19,762 nt of DNA, taken from NCBI GenBank assembly GCA_040007395.1, contig JBDTVG010000038.1, forward strand, positions 1-19,762, written 5' to 3'. The DNA comes from DATGFK01 sp040007395 (lineage in GTDB: Bacteria > Chloroflexota > Anaerolineae > Aggregatilineales > UBA2796). Positions within the stretch are counted from its first letter, which is position 1. Every line of letters starts with the position of its first letter. This document shows positions 6,396 through 13,520 of the stretch, in pieces. A program made the translations under genes and the position numbers. The notes beneath the pieces were generated by a model. That model was not told the DNA's origin, ran no database searches, and worked only from the letters and a program-made list of their open reading frames with translations.

Positions 6396-7616
6396 TCATG
6401 GGGTACTGTCCGTGATAAAGGTTGCAGCGGTGCTCATGCCCATCTTGAGGGCTGGTGCGGCTTTGTCGAGCGCCACCCGGACGGTATAGGTTGTGACAGA
6501 CGCATTCCCGTTCGCCATCTGGTCGATGCGCTGAACCTTTCCAGTCAGTTTTTGCCCAGCGAGTGCATCCACCGTAAATTCGACAGCCTGCCCCAAGTGA
6601 ATTTGACCGATGTTGGCTTCGGCAACCGACACCTCGATGTACAACTGACTATCATCGGTGAGCAACATCGCTGGGCCGCTGCTCACTTCATTCAGTTTGA
6701 TTATGACAGTGGTGAGTGTCCCGGCGAAAGGCGCGACAAGCCGTGTTTTGTCTAACTGCAACTTGGCTTGATCCAGCAGTAACTTGGCTGTCGCAAGCTG
6801 AGCCTGAGCATCGTCAACATCAATCTGACGGGTTCCCGCTTTGACCTGAGCCAATGCTGCTTGAGCGTAGGCAATGTTGGCGGTGGCGGCGAGCAACGAT
6901 GGCCCATTCTGAACTTGTTGCAGTCTCAGGCGAGCAATTTCGGCGTTCGTCTGTGCGATCCCGACCTGTGCAATAAACTTGTTGTAGTTTGGATCGTCGC
7001 TCTTGAGTTGACCGCCTGCCCCTTGTCGCAACAAATCGGCACCCTTCGCTGCATCGAGAGCCTTTTGGTATTGCAGGTTATAGGAGTTGATGGTGGCGGG
7101 ATTGATCGCTCCTGCCAGCCCAGAATAATTGCCTTCTGCTGCTTTAACCCCGGCTACCGCGTTCGCCATATCGCGAGCATCAACGGGTTTCAGCAGTTTC
7201 TCCAAGGCCACTTGCGCCGCCTGAACAGCGAGATCGGCCTGCTGTAAACTCAACTGTAGCGTAGTGTCGTCCTGACGAGCCAATAGCTGACCCTCAGTGA
7301 CGCGCTGCCCTTCCTGAATGGGCAGTTCCACCACTAGACCGGGCAGATCGAAGCTCAAGTTAGATTGACGCTTCGCCACGACATGCCCTGTCGCTGTGAT
7401 GCCTGAACGCATGTCGGTTTCGTCCACACCCTGATCGACTGGGGTTGGCTCGACGGTTGCCTCCTGTGCCTGACTGGCCTGAACGCCGGAAGCCGGAACA
7501 GAAAAGCGGGAAACGGTGATAAAGATTCCGCCTACTACCGCTATAATTGCGATGCCACTAAGCCATTGGCGCATCGGATAGCCTGACCTTTCTGGCGCTG
7601 ATTTCGCACCCATCAT
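6396..7616 (-). CDS. HlyD-type membrane-fusion (adaptor) protein 2
   Basis: 406 residues. A membrane anchor at about 18-38 is followed by a Glu/Pro/Thr linker. The first lipoyl half-motif is LPGLVVELPIQEGQRVTEGQ (91-110). A helical hairpin of about 170 residues rich in Ala, Gln and Leu follows, then the second half-motif VAPFAGTLTTVIIKLNEVSS and the barrel region ending TAATFITDSTP. It resembles adaptor 1 over its whole length and probably arose by duplication. The start is uncertain: ATG 7616 begins six bases after the stop of adaptor 3 with no clear ribosome binding site, while an in-frame ATG at 7574 (MRQWLSG) is preceded by AGG at 9 bases and would put the membrane helix directly at the N-terminus. 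Confidence 0.85.
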   Translation of the reverse strand: MMGAKSAPERSGYPMRQWLSGIAIIAVVGGIFITVSRFSVPASGVQASQAQEATVEPTPVDQGVDETDMRSGITATGHVVAKRQSNLSFDLPGLVVELPIQEGQRVTEGQLLARQDDTTLQLSLQQADLAVQAAQVALEKLLKPVDARDMANAVAGVKAAEGNYSGLAGAINPATINSYNLQYQKALDAAKGADLLRQGAGGQLKSDDPNYNKFIAQVGIAQTNAEIARLRLQQVQNGPSLLAATANIAYAQAALAQVKAGTRQIDVDDAQAQLATAKLLLDQAKLQLDKTRLVAPFAGTLTTVIIKLNEVSSGPAMLLTDDSQLYIEVSVAEANIGQIHLGQAVEFTVDALAGQKLTGKVQRIDQMANGNASVTTYTVRVALDKAAPALKMGMSTAATFITDSTP

Positions 7617-7622
7617 CGCGCA

Positions 7623-8246
7623 TTATTTAATATCGAAGGTAACGTCGGCGGGCATTCCCGGTTTTAGCTTGCCGCCTGACGAGTCCAGATCGAGTTTGAT
7701 AGCATAGACAGTCGTTTGGCGGCTGTCGGTGGTCTGGACATTTCGCGGCGTAAATTCGGCCTTGTTGGAAATGAAGCTAACCTTCCCAGAGAAGTTTTGC
7801 CCCGGAAACGAATCTACCGACACAGGGAAACTTTGCCCTAGAACGATCTGTCCGTAGCGATTCTCTGGCACATAGATTTTCAGGTAGAGCGTATCCAGCG
7901 GCGCAACAACCAATACGGTGCCGCCCGGTGCTGCCATTTCATTCGGCTCAACCAGACGTTCCAACACGGTGCCATCAATGGGCGACGTGATGCTCTCATT
8001 GACCTGCGAGGCGAGGGAATAGACATCCACCAGCGGTTGACCCGCCCGTATCGCATCGCCCTCTTTAACATAGACTTGTTTCACCTGCCCGCCAGACAAC
8101 GTAGGCAAGTTTGTCTCAGTGACTTCAATCGTTCCTGAGAGGACAAACTTCCCGCTCTTGGCTGCTGCCTGTTGCATGTAATAAAACACACCAACCGCTG
8201 CCACAATGAGGATAATAATGACGAATGTGAATGATCTTGAGCGCAT
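7623..8246 (-). CDS. short HlyD/YbhG-like adaptor protein 3, lacking the helical hairpin
   Basis: 207 residues from the ATG at 8244-8246, chosen because GGGAG lies 5-6 bases upstream and the membrane helix (about 7-24) then falls at the N-terminus. The frame is open back to 8339, but that extension has no signal. The lipoyl-like halves SGGQVKQVYVKEGDAIRAGQ (51-70) and ITSPIDGTVLERLVEPNEMA (86-105) are separated by only about 15 residues, so the coiled-coil hairpin of a normal adaptor is absent. The C-terminal part, AEFTPRNVQTTDSRQTTVYA (163-182) then LKPGMPADV, closely follows the matching segment of E. coli YbhG. It is the first of the three adaptors, just after the ATPase genes and therefore in the YbhG position. 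Without a hairpin it may serve as a periplasm-side cap rather than a bridge. Confidence 0.85.
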   Translation of the reverse strand: MRSRSFTFVIIILIVAAVGVFYYMQQAAAKSGKFVLSGTIEVTETNLPTLSGGQVKQVYVKEGDAIRAGQPLVDVYSLASQVNESITSPIDGTVLERLVEPNEMAAPGGTVLVVAPLDTLYLKIYVPENRYGQIVLGQSFPVSVDSFPGQNFSGKVSFISNKAEFTPRNVQTTDSRQTTVYAIKLDLDSSGGKLKPGMPADVTFDIK

Positions 8247-8346
8247 AGTCTCTCCCTGAGTTTGACCGAGACAGGTGAAGCCTCGGAGGTATAGGTAATA
8301 CTTGGGTTCAATCGTGTTCAGTAGTAATGAGTGTGCCAAGTCGCTG

Positions 8347-8383
8347 TCCTCACCCTCAATCCAAATGGGTAAGGGGGTGAGGA
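8347..8383. repeat. short palindromic repeat inside the exporter operon
   Basis: TCCTCACCC (8347-8355) pairs perfectly with GGGTGAGGA (8375-8383). The left arm TCCTCACCCTCAATCC matches the internal arm of the 1151-1308 element at 15 of 16 positions. It sits in a 159-base gap between ATPase 2 and adaptor 3, in an operon where most genes are separated by much less. In the transcribed direction no U-run follows, so it resembles a repeat or mRNA-processing hairpin more than a terminator. Confidence 0.6.
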
Positions 8384-8405
8384 TAATTTTTCAATATCCC
8401 ACCGT

Positions 8406-9395
8406 TTAGGGCGAGATCCCCGGTGCTGTTACCGACGAGATAAACACATCTTCCAACGTTGGCGCAATCCACTCGACAGACTGAACGTCCAGCCCGCCAT
8501 TGCTTAGGAGCGTTCGCACCGCCTCTTTATATTCCTGCGCGCTAGGGACAACGGCATGAATCTGAGCGCCGTATAACGCCACTTCATCGAGCGGGATCTG
8601 CCCACTCTTTTGAGCGCCTTCGAGCAGTCGCATCGCCAGATCGGGACTGGACACATTGATCTCTAGCACGTCGCCGCGCATCTGGGTTTGCTTAAGCCGC
8701 GCCGGAGTGTCCAAGGCGACGAGATGCCCCTGACTGATAAACCCGATACGCTGGCATAACTCGGCTTCGTCCATATAGTGCGTTGTCACCAAGACCGTGA
8801 TGCCTTCTTTTGCCATGTCATAGATCAGCGTCCAGAAATCACGACGGCTGATCGGGTCTACTCCGGCGGTTGGCTCATCCAGAAAGACGACTTTGGGGTG
8901 ATGCACGATGGCACAACCGAGCGCCAAACGCTGCTTCCAGCCACCCGATAAGGTCTTTGTCAGGACGTGTTCGCGCCCTTCCAGACCCGCCATGTGGATA
9001 ATCTCCTCTTGCCGCTTGCGGAGATCGCTGCGAGACAAGCCGTAAACTCTGCCATAAAAGCGGATATTTTCGGCGGCGGTCAGGTCGGTGTATAGCGTAA
9101 ACTGCTGCGACATATAGCCGACCACAGCGTGCATGGCTTTGGTCTGGGTTGCCGAGTTCAGGCCGAGCACATAGGTATTGCCGGAAGTCGGCGTGAGCAG
9201 CCCCAACAACATTCGAATGGTCGTAGTCTTGCCTGCACCATTGGGGCCAAGCCAGCCAAAAACCTCACCTGCCCCCACACTAAAGCTCACATCATCCACT
9301 GCGATAAAGTCCCCGAACTTCTTGGTCAGGTTTTGCACGACAATGGGATGCTGAAGATCCAACCCTGCTGAGTTGTCAGCGCTTTGGTTAGTCAT
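8406..9395 (-). CDS. ABC transporter ATPase matching the C-terminal half of YbhF
   Basis: 329 residues, one nucleotide-binding domain plus the C-terminal extension usual for ABC-2 exporters. Walker A is GPNGAGKTT (50-58), Q-loop YMSQQ (94-98), signature LSGGWKQRLALG (149-160), Walker B VVFLDEPTAGVD (169-180) and the H-loop histidine is H206 in TTHYMDEAE. All catalytic elements are present. The closing LEDVFISSVT is the LEDVF motif typical of drug and lipid exporters. It overlaps the previous ATPase gene by 4 nt (ATGA), with AGGAG about 8 bases before the ATG, so the two are translationally coupled. Its GPNGAGK and TTH motifs correspond to the second half of the fused E. coli YbhF. It would energise export through the two ABC-2 permeases. 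Confidence 0.92.
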   Translation of the reverse strand: MTNQSADNSAGLDLQHPIVVQNLTKKFGDFIAVDDVSFSVGAGEVFGWLGPNGAGKTTTIRMLLGLLTPTSGNTYVLGLNSATQTKAMHAVVGYMSQQFTLYTDLTAAENIRFYGRVYGLSRSDLRKRQEEIIHMAGLEGREHVLTKTLSGGWKQRLALGCAIVHHPKVVFLDEPTAGVDPISRRDFWTLIYDMAKEGITVLVTTHYMDEAELCQRIGFISQGHLVALDTPARLKQTQMRGDVLEINVSSPDLAMRLLEGAQKSGQIPLDEVALYGAQIHAVVPSAQEYKEAVRTLLSNGGLDVQSVEWIAPTLEDVFISSVTAPGISP

Positions 9396-10387
9396 GCGGT
9401 TGCTCCTGAAATTTTGGCGGCTTGCGCTTCGTTGACCCGATCCGTCTGCCGCTCTACCAAACTGATAAACGCTTCTTCCATTCGCACTTCTATCTCGTGA
9501 AGTGGATCGTAGGTGATGCCCTGCGCCGCCAGTGCCGCTTCAAGCTGCGGGACTCGTGTGGCAACATCATCGACAATAACGTGCAATCGCTCGCCGTAAG
9601 TCTGCACCCCGGTCACGCCTGTCAACCCGGTCACAGCGACTTGAGCCGCCGCCAAAGCGGAGGGGGTAAATTCCAGCAAATGCCCCGGAACGAGCGCTTT
9701 AATCTGTGATGGCGTGCCATTGGCGATGAGCTTGCCCGCGTAAATCAACCCGATCTGGGTGCAGCGTTCGGCTTCGTCCATATATGGCGTATTGACGAAG
9801 ATCGTCAGCCCTTGTTCTGCCCGCAAATGTCCCAGCAGATTCCAGAACTCACGCCGACTCACCGGATCTACGCCCAATGTCGGCTCGTCCAGCATCACTA
9901 AGCGCGGCTCATGGATCAGGCTGCACGCTAAAGCTAGTTTCTTTTTCATGCCACCCGACAGCCGCCCCGCCAGACGATCTGTAAAGCCGCCTAGTCCAGC
10001 GAACTCCAATAACTCTGGAATACGTCGTTTCTGGTCTGCGGGTTTCATGCTGTGGACACCTGCGAAAAACTGCATGTTTTCCATGACCGTCATATCCGCA
10101 GGTAGGACATTTTGTTGGGCAATATAACCGACTCGCTGGCGGATTTCGTAGGTATCCCGCATCGAATCATAGCCGAGGATGCTGCTCTCGCCCGCCGTGC
10201 GTGTCAACAAGCCGAGGATGAGGCGAACTGTCGTCGTTTTCCCCGCGCCGTCTGGCCCGATGAGTCCGTAGGTTTCGCCGGGAGCTACCTGTAACGACAG
10301 ATCCTCTACCGCTGTGAATACGCTTCGGCGTAATTTGAATGTTTTGGTCAGCCCTTTGGCTGAAATTGCCCACTCGTTCGTAGCCAT
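9392..10387 (-). CDS. ABC transporter ATPase matching the N-terminal half of YbhF, H-loop histidine missing
   Basis: 331 residues. Walker A GPDGAGKTT (44-52), Q-loop YIAQQ (88-92), signature LSGGMKKKLALA (143-154) and Walker B LVMLDEPTLGVD (163-174) are present. The H-loop reads VNTPYMDEAE with Pro201 in place of the catalytic histidine. Both oddities, GPD in Walker A and a non-histidine switch, also occur in the first half of E. coli YbhF (recalled as GPDGAGKTT and STSYLDEAE), so this is the unfused counterpart of that half. The C-terminus has MEEAFISLVE. In a heterodimer with the following ATPase one site would be poorly hydrolytic, as in other asymmetric ABC exporters. It lies 31 bases after permease B; the ribosome binding site is weak. 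Confidence 0.92.
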   Translation of the reverse strand: MATNEWAISAKGLTKTFKLRRSVFTAVEDLSLQVAPGETYGLIGPDGAGKTTTVRLILGLLTRTAGESSILGYDSMRDTYEIRQRVGYIAQQNVLPADMTVMENMQFFAGVHSMKPADQKRRIPELLEFAGLGGFTDRLAGRLSGGMKKKLALACSLIHEPRLVMLDEPTLGVDPVSRREFWNLLGHLRAEQGLTIFVNTPYMDEAERCTQIGLIYAGKLIANGTPSQIKALVPGHLLEFTPSALAAAQVAVTGLTGVTGVQTYGERLHVIVDDVATRVPQLEAALAAQGITYDPLHEIEVRMEEAFISLVERQTDRVNEAQAAKISGATA

Positions 10388-10418
10388 ATGCTCAAGACCA
10401 ACTCTCTGTCAATCGAGA

Positions 10419-11579
10419 CTAATCCAAGCGCGGTTTGAAGTTCCGCGCCGCAATGACGATGATGATGACACTATAGAAAACCAGTACCAGCGCGTCGCTC
10501 CAGACAAACTCCAGGCCAACGCCTTTGATGAAGATGCTGCGCGAGATACGGATGAAGAAGGTCAACGGAAACAGGTTCCCGATCAGTTGGGGAATAAGCG
10601 GCATCGAACTGCGCGGATAGATCAAACCGCCCAACAGCAGCCCAAATAACATGGGGAGCAGCGCCATTTGCTGCGCTTGCCGCTGTGTCGTTGCCCGTGT
10701 CGAGATGAGCATTCCCAAGCCGAGACTGCCGACAATGAACAGCAAGGACATCCAGAAATACAGGAAGATGCTGCCCTGAAAGGGAACTTGGAACCAGAAG
10801 ACTCCAATGGCCAGCGTCACGCCCATTGCTAGGAGACACAACACCAACAGCGGTATCATCTTGCTTAGGACGAGTTCTAGCGGGCGGGTCGGCGTAATAA
10901 GAATTTGCTCAACGGTCCCCAACTCTCGGTCTTTAACCACGATGAGCGCCGCTTGCTGAACCGCCAGATTTTGCAGGATCAGGCCGACAATTCCGGGCAA
11001 AATAAACCACACACTGATCATGTCGGGGTTGTAGAGTACCCGTGTTGAGCTAGTAATAGGCAGCGTGCTGGTTGCACTGATCGAAGCGCCCGAATTGGCG
11101 GCGATACCTTTGCGTATCACTTGCTCAGACGTTATGTTCAGGGAGAAGCTTTGGGCGATCAACGCCGCGCTACCGAACCCCGATGACACACTGGCACTAT
11201 CCGAGCCATCCAATAGGATCAACACATTGGCAGTTCCCCGGTCAGTTTGCGCCGCAAAATTGGGCGGAATGACCACACCCGCTTTTACGTCGCCCCGGTC
11301 AATCGCCTTAATCACGTCATTTTGATTTTGCACTTGCAGGGTTATATCGAAGTACTGCGAGTTGGTCATTGCGTCAATAAACTCACGGCTCTTACGGTCA
11401 CGGCTCTGGTCAACTAGCGCCGTTGGGATGTGATAGACTGTTGAGTTCACGGCATACGAGAACAGGAACAATTGCAATAGAGGCAACCCCAGCATAAAGG
11501 CTAGTGATCTGCGATCTCGTAGCAGTTGAATGATTTCTTTGCGAACCAAAGCCGAGAAGCGTTGCAAACCCTTTGGCAC
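10419..11579 (-). CDS. ABC-2 type permease B (YbhS/YbhR-like)
   Basis: 386 residues. An N-terminal amphipathic segment (ALVRKEIIQLLRDRRSLAFM) leads into a first membrane helix at about 28-46. A large extracytoplasmic domain of about 130 residues follows, then five C-terminal helices. The conserved cytoplasmic loop KDRELGTVEQILITPTRPLE marks ABC-2 permeases of the YbhS/YhhJ group. The start is GTG 11579, with GGAG 8 bases upstream. It lies 13 bases after permease A and resembles it throughout, including the RLD C-terminus. The pair would form a heterodimeric channel. The substrate is unknown; relatives export cationic drugs, dyes or lipids. Confidence 0.9.
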   Translation of the reverse strand: MPKGLQRFSALVRKEIIQLLRDRRSLAFMLGLPLLQLFLFSYAVNSTVYHIPTALVDQSRDRKSREFIDAMTNSQYFDITLQVQNQNDVIKAIDRGDVKAGVVIPPNFAAQTDRGTANVLILLDGSDSASVSSGFGSAALIAQSFSLNITSEQVIRKGIAANSGASISATSTLPITSSTRVLYNPDMISVWFILPGIVGLILQNLAVQQAALIVVKDRELGTVEQILITPTRPLELVLSKMIPLLVLCLLAMGVTLAIGVFWFQVPFQGSIFLYFWMSLLFIVGSLGLGMLISTRATTQRQAQQMALLPMLFGLLLGGLIYPRSSMPLIPQLIGNLFPLTFFIRISRSIFIKGVGLEFVWSDALVLVFYSVIIIVIAARNFKPRLD

Positions 11580-11592
11580 AGTAATTCTCCGG

Positions 11593-12690
11593 TTAGTCTA
11601 AGCGTTCGCGGAAAAGCCGTGAAGCAATGTAAATCGTCGCTACGAGCGTAATACTGAGGGCGATAACGTTGCCCCAGAGCGCATCAAGCCCGATCCCTTT
11701 GGTAAAGATGCCCCGCGAGATCGGAATGAAATAGGTCAGTGGTGAGAGATAACTGATCGCCCGCAACACCAGTGGTAAGGCGTACTGCGGAAAGAGAAAC
11801 CCCGACAAAAACAGCCCGGTGAAGCTAACCACCTGAGTCAACTGCTGCGCCTGAGCCTGATTCTGCGACCCTGCCGAGATCGCTAGTCCGAGCGCCAGAC
11901 CGGACAAGGCAAAGACCGTACACAAGATAATGTACAGCAGCAGATTCCCCCGAAATGGCACGCCAAAGATCAGTTGCCCTACGATCAAAATGGACACCAT
12001 ATTGCAAAAGGCAATGAACAGATTGGGAATGCTCTTGCCCAACATCAACTCGATAGGCCGGATCGGGGTGACGAGAATCGCTTCGATGGTTCCTGTTTCA
12101 CGTTCCCGCACTACTGCCAGCGCCGTTAGCGCCAGAGTCTGGGTTTGCAGCAGTGAGGCGATTAGGCCGGGAATAAGAAACCACAGGTCTTTGAGATCCG
12201 GATTATAGAGAATCCGAATGCTCGTATTGAGCGGGCTGACTGGCTCGTGAATCAGGTTGATGGCATAGGATTGTGAGATCGAGTTCGCGGTGCTGTAGGC
12301 CGAACTGGTGGTAAATGAATCCGAGCCGTCCACCAACATCAACACCTGAGCCTGATTGAGCTTGACTTGCGACGCGAAATTCGGTGGGATGACGATCCCC
12401 AAACTCGCTTGCCCACTGTCAATGGCATCCATCACCTTGTCTTGGCTGGAGACAGTGGATACGATGTCGAAGTAATTTGAATCGACTAGCGCATTCAAAT
12501 AGAGGCGGCTTTCGGAGCTAACGCTTTGATCGGCAACGACCATCGGAATATGCTGGACATCGGTGTGGATCGCGGTGGCGTACAGCAGTAACTGTACCAA
12601 TGGGATCGTCAGCAGGATGATCAGCGTAGCGCGATCCCGCATGGTCTGAATCAGTTCTTTTTGGGTAATTGCTAAGATACGGCCTAGCAT
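11593..12690 (-). CDS. ABC-2 type permease A (YbhS/YbhR-like)
   Basis: 365 residues with the same layout as permease B. The basic amphipathic start ILAITQKELIQTMRDRATLI is followed by a membrane helix (about 22-40), an extracytoplasmic domain (about 41-165), the conserved loop RERETGTIEAILVTPIRPIE and several further helices. The C-terminus is RLFRERLD. It is the first structural gene of the exporter after the MarR gene, with a 140-base leader that shows neither a clear terminator nor a strong promoter. AAAGG lies about 12 bases before the ATG, a rather long spacing. The gene is probably read through from the MarR promoter, although an unrecognised promoter in the leader cannot be excluded. 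Confidence 0.9.
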   Translation of the reverse strand: MLGRILAITQKELIQTMRDRATLIILLTIPLVQLLLYATAIHTDVQHIPMVVADQSVSSESRLYLNALVDSNYFDIVSTVSSQDKVMDAIDSGQASLGIVIPPNFASQVKLNQAQVLMLVDGSDSFTTSSAYSTANSISQSYAINLIHEPVSPLNTSIRILYNPDLKDLWFLIPGLIASLLQTQTLALTALAVVRERETGTIEAILVTPIRPIELMLGKSIPNLFIAFCNMVSILIVGQLIFGVPFRGNLLLYIILCTVFALSGLALGLAISAGSQNQAQAQQLTQVVSFTGLFLSGFLFPQYALPLVLRAISYLSPLTYFIPISRGIFTKGIGLDALWGNVIALSITLVATIYIASRLFRERLD

Positions 12691-12830
12691 GATATGGACA
12701 AACCTTTGCTGCGTTTCAGTGCTTGAAAATCGCTCACTGCCACTTCTCCTCGTTCCCGACCTGCTCTGTTCTCATCCAAGATCTAAGTATCGGTAGACAC
12801 TCTTAACAGATTTTATCGGCAGAAAAAAGT

Positions 12831-13346
12831 TCATAAGGTCACTTTATCCATATTACTAGCTATTTTACCAAGCAGGGTTACAAAGGTTTTACGTTCTTCG
12901 CTAGTGAAGGTACTTAACAACTGATCGATGTGTTCGCGCATGTGGTTGTTAAGCAACTCATGTAGGGATCGCCCTTCCTCGGTCAAAGTTACCCGCACAA
13001 CCCGGCGATCTTGTGGGTCGGCGAGCCTTTCGGCTACACCACTTTGTACTAGCCCGTCTACAATGCGTGTCGCGGTACTGAGCGGGACATCCAGCGCTTT
13101 GCTGAGTTCGCCCATCGGCATCAGTTCTTTGTATTGGGAAAGGATCGCCATACTAATCCGATAGAAGTGATCCGGGGTGATGCTGCCATGCCGTAGTTCT
13201 TTAGCCGCAATCTGGGTACTCAGTTGGCGCTTCATCCGGGTTATCTCTTCAGGCAAGGTGGCCATGATATGTTGTCGGTAGCGCCCCATTGCTATCACAA
13301 GTTTGAGGATCTCGTCTATTTCGCCATCAACCAAAGTGTCGCTCAC
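12831..13346 (-). CDS. MarR-family transcriptional regulator
   Basis: 171 residues. A helical dimerisation N-terminus is followed by the winged helix-turn-helix at about 76-122: MGELSKALDVPLSTATRIVD is the recognition region and DPQDRRVVRVTLTEEG the wing with the DxRxx signature of MarR proteins. A C-terminal helix completes the dimer interface. GTG 13346 is the start, with AAGGGA at 5 bases; a nearby ATG is out of frame. MarR proteins repress efflux operons and are released by small phenolic or hydrophobic ligands. It lies immediately upstream of the exporter genes in the same orientation, under a good promoter with a palindrome over its -10, so it probably represses itself and the exporter. 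Confidence 0.9.
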   Translation of the reverse strand: MSDTLVDGEIDEILKLVIAMGRYRQHIMATLPEEITRMKRQLSTQIAAKELRHGSITPDHFYRISMAILSQYKELMPMGELSKALDVPLSTATRIVDGLVQSGVAERLADPQDRRVVRVTLTEEGRSLHELLNNHMREHIDQLLSTFTSEERKTFVTLLGKIASNMDKVTL

Positions 13347-13365
13347 AGTTCCCTTCCATTACACA

Positions 13366-13386
13366 ATATTTCTATTTCGGAAATAT
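13366..13386. promoter_or_regulatory. palindrome, candidate MarR operator
   Basis: ATATTTC (13366-13372) and GAAATAT (13380-13386) form 7-bp perfect arms with a 7-bp centre, 21 bp in all. This is the size and symmetry of MarR operators. It abuts and partly overlaps the -10 of the MarR promoter, where binding would block transcription. Confidence 0.5.
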
Positions 13387-13413
13387 CATACTGGACTCGG
13401 TTCACCTTGTCAA
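13385..13413 (-). promoter_or_regulatory. sigma-70 promoter of the MarR-exporter locus
   Basis: On the minus strand: -35 TTGACA (13408-13413), 17-base spacer, -10 TATGAT (13385-13390). The MarR GTG lies about 39 bases downstream of the -10. The remaining bases to 13520 hold only the end of the upstream ligase gene region and a weak AATAG/CGTG stem that may serve as its terminator. Confidence 0.7.
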
Positions 13414-13520
13414 TAGCCCTGTCATATTAAAAACGTTCGAGAAGTCTAACAATAGGCGTGATCCAACATCTTATGCTTTCAGATACACGCTATTGCTAAG
13501 AAGTGAATTGCTTCCAGTCT

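Noticed and set aside
12691..12830. Possible separate promoter or terminator between MarR and permease A
   Set aside because: I found no -35/-10 pair with good spacing and no stem followed by T residues.
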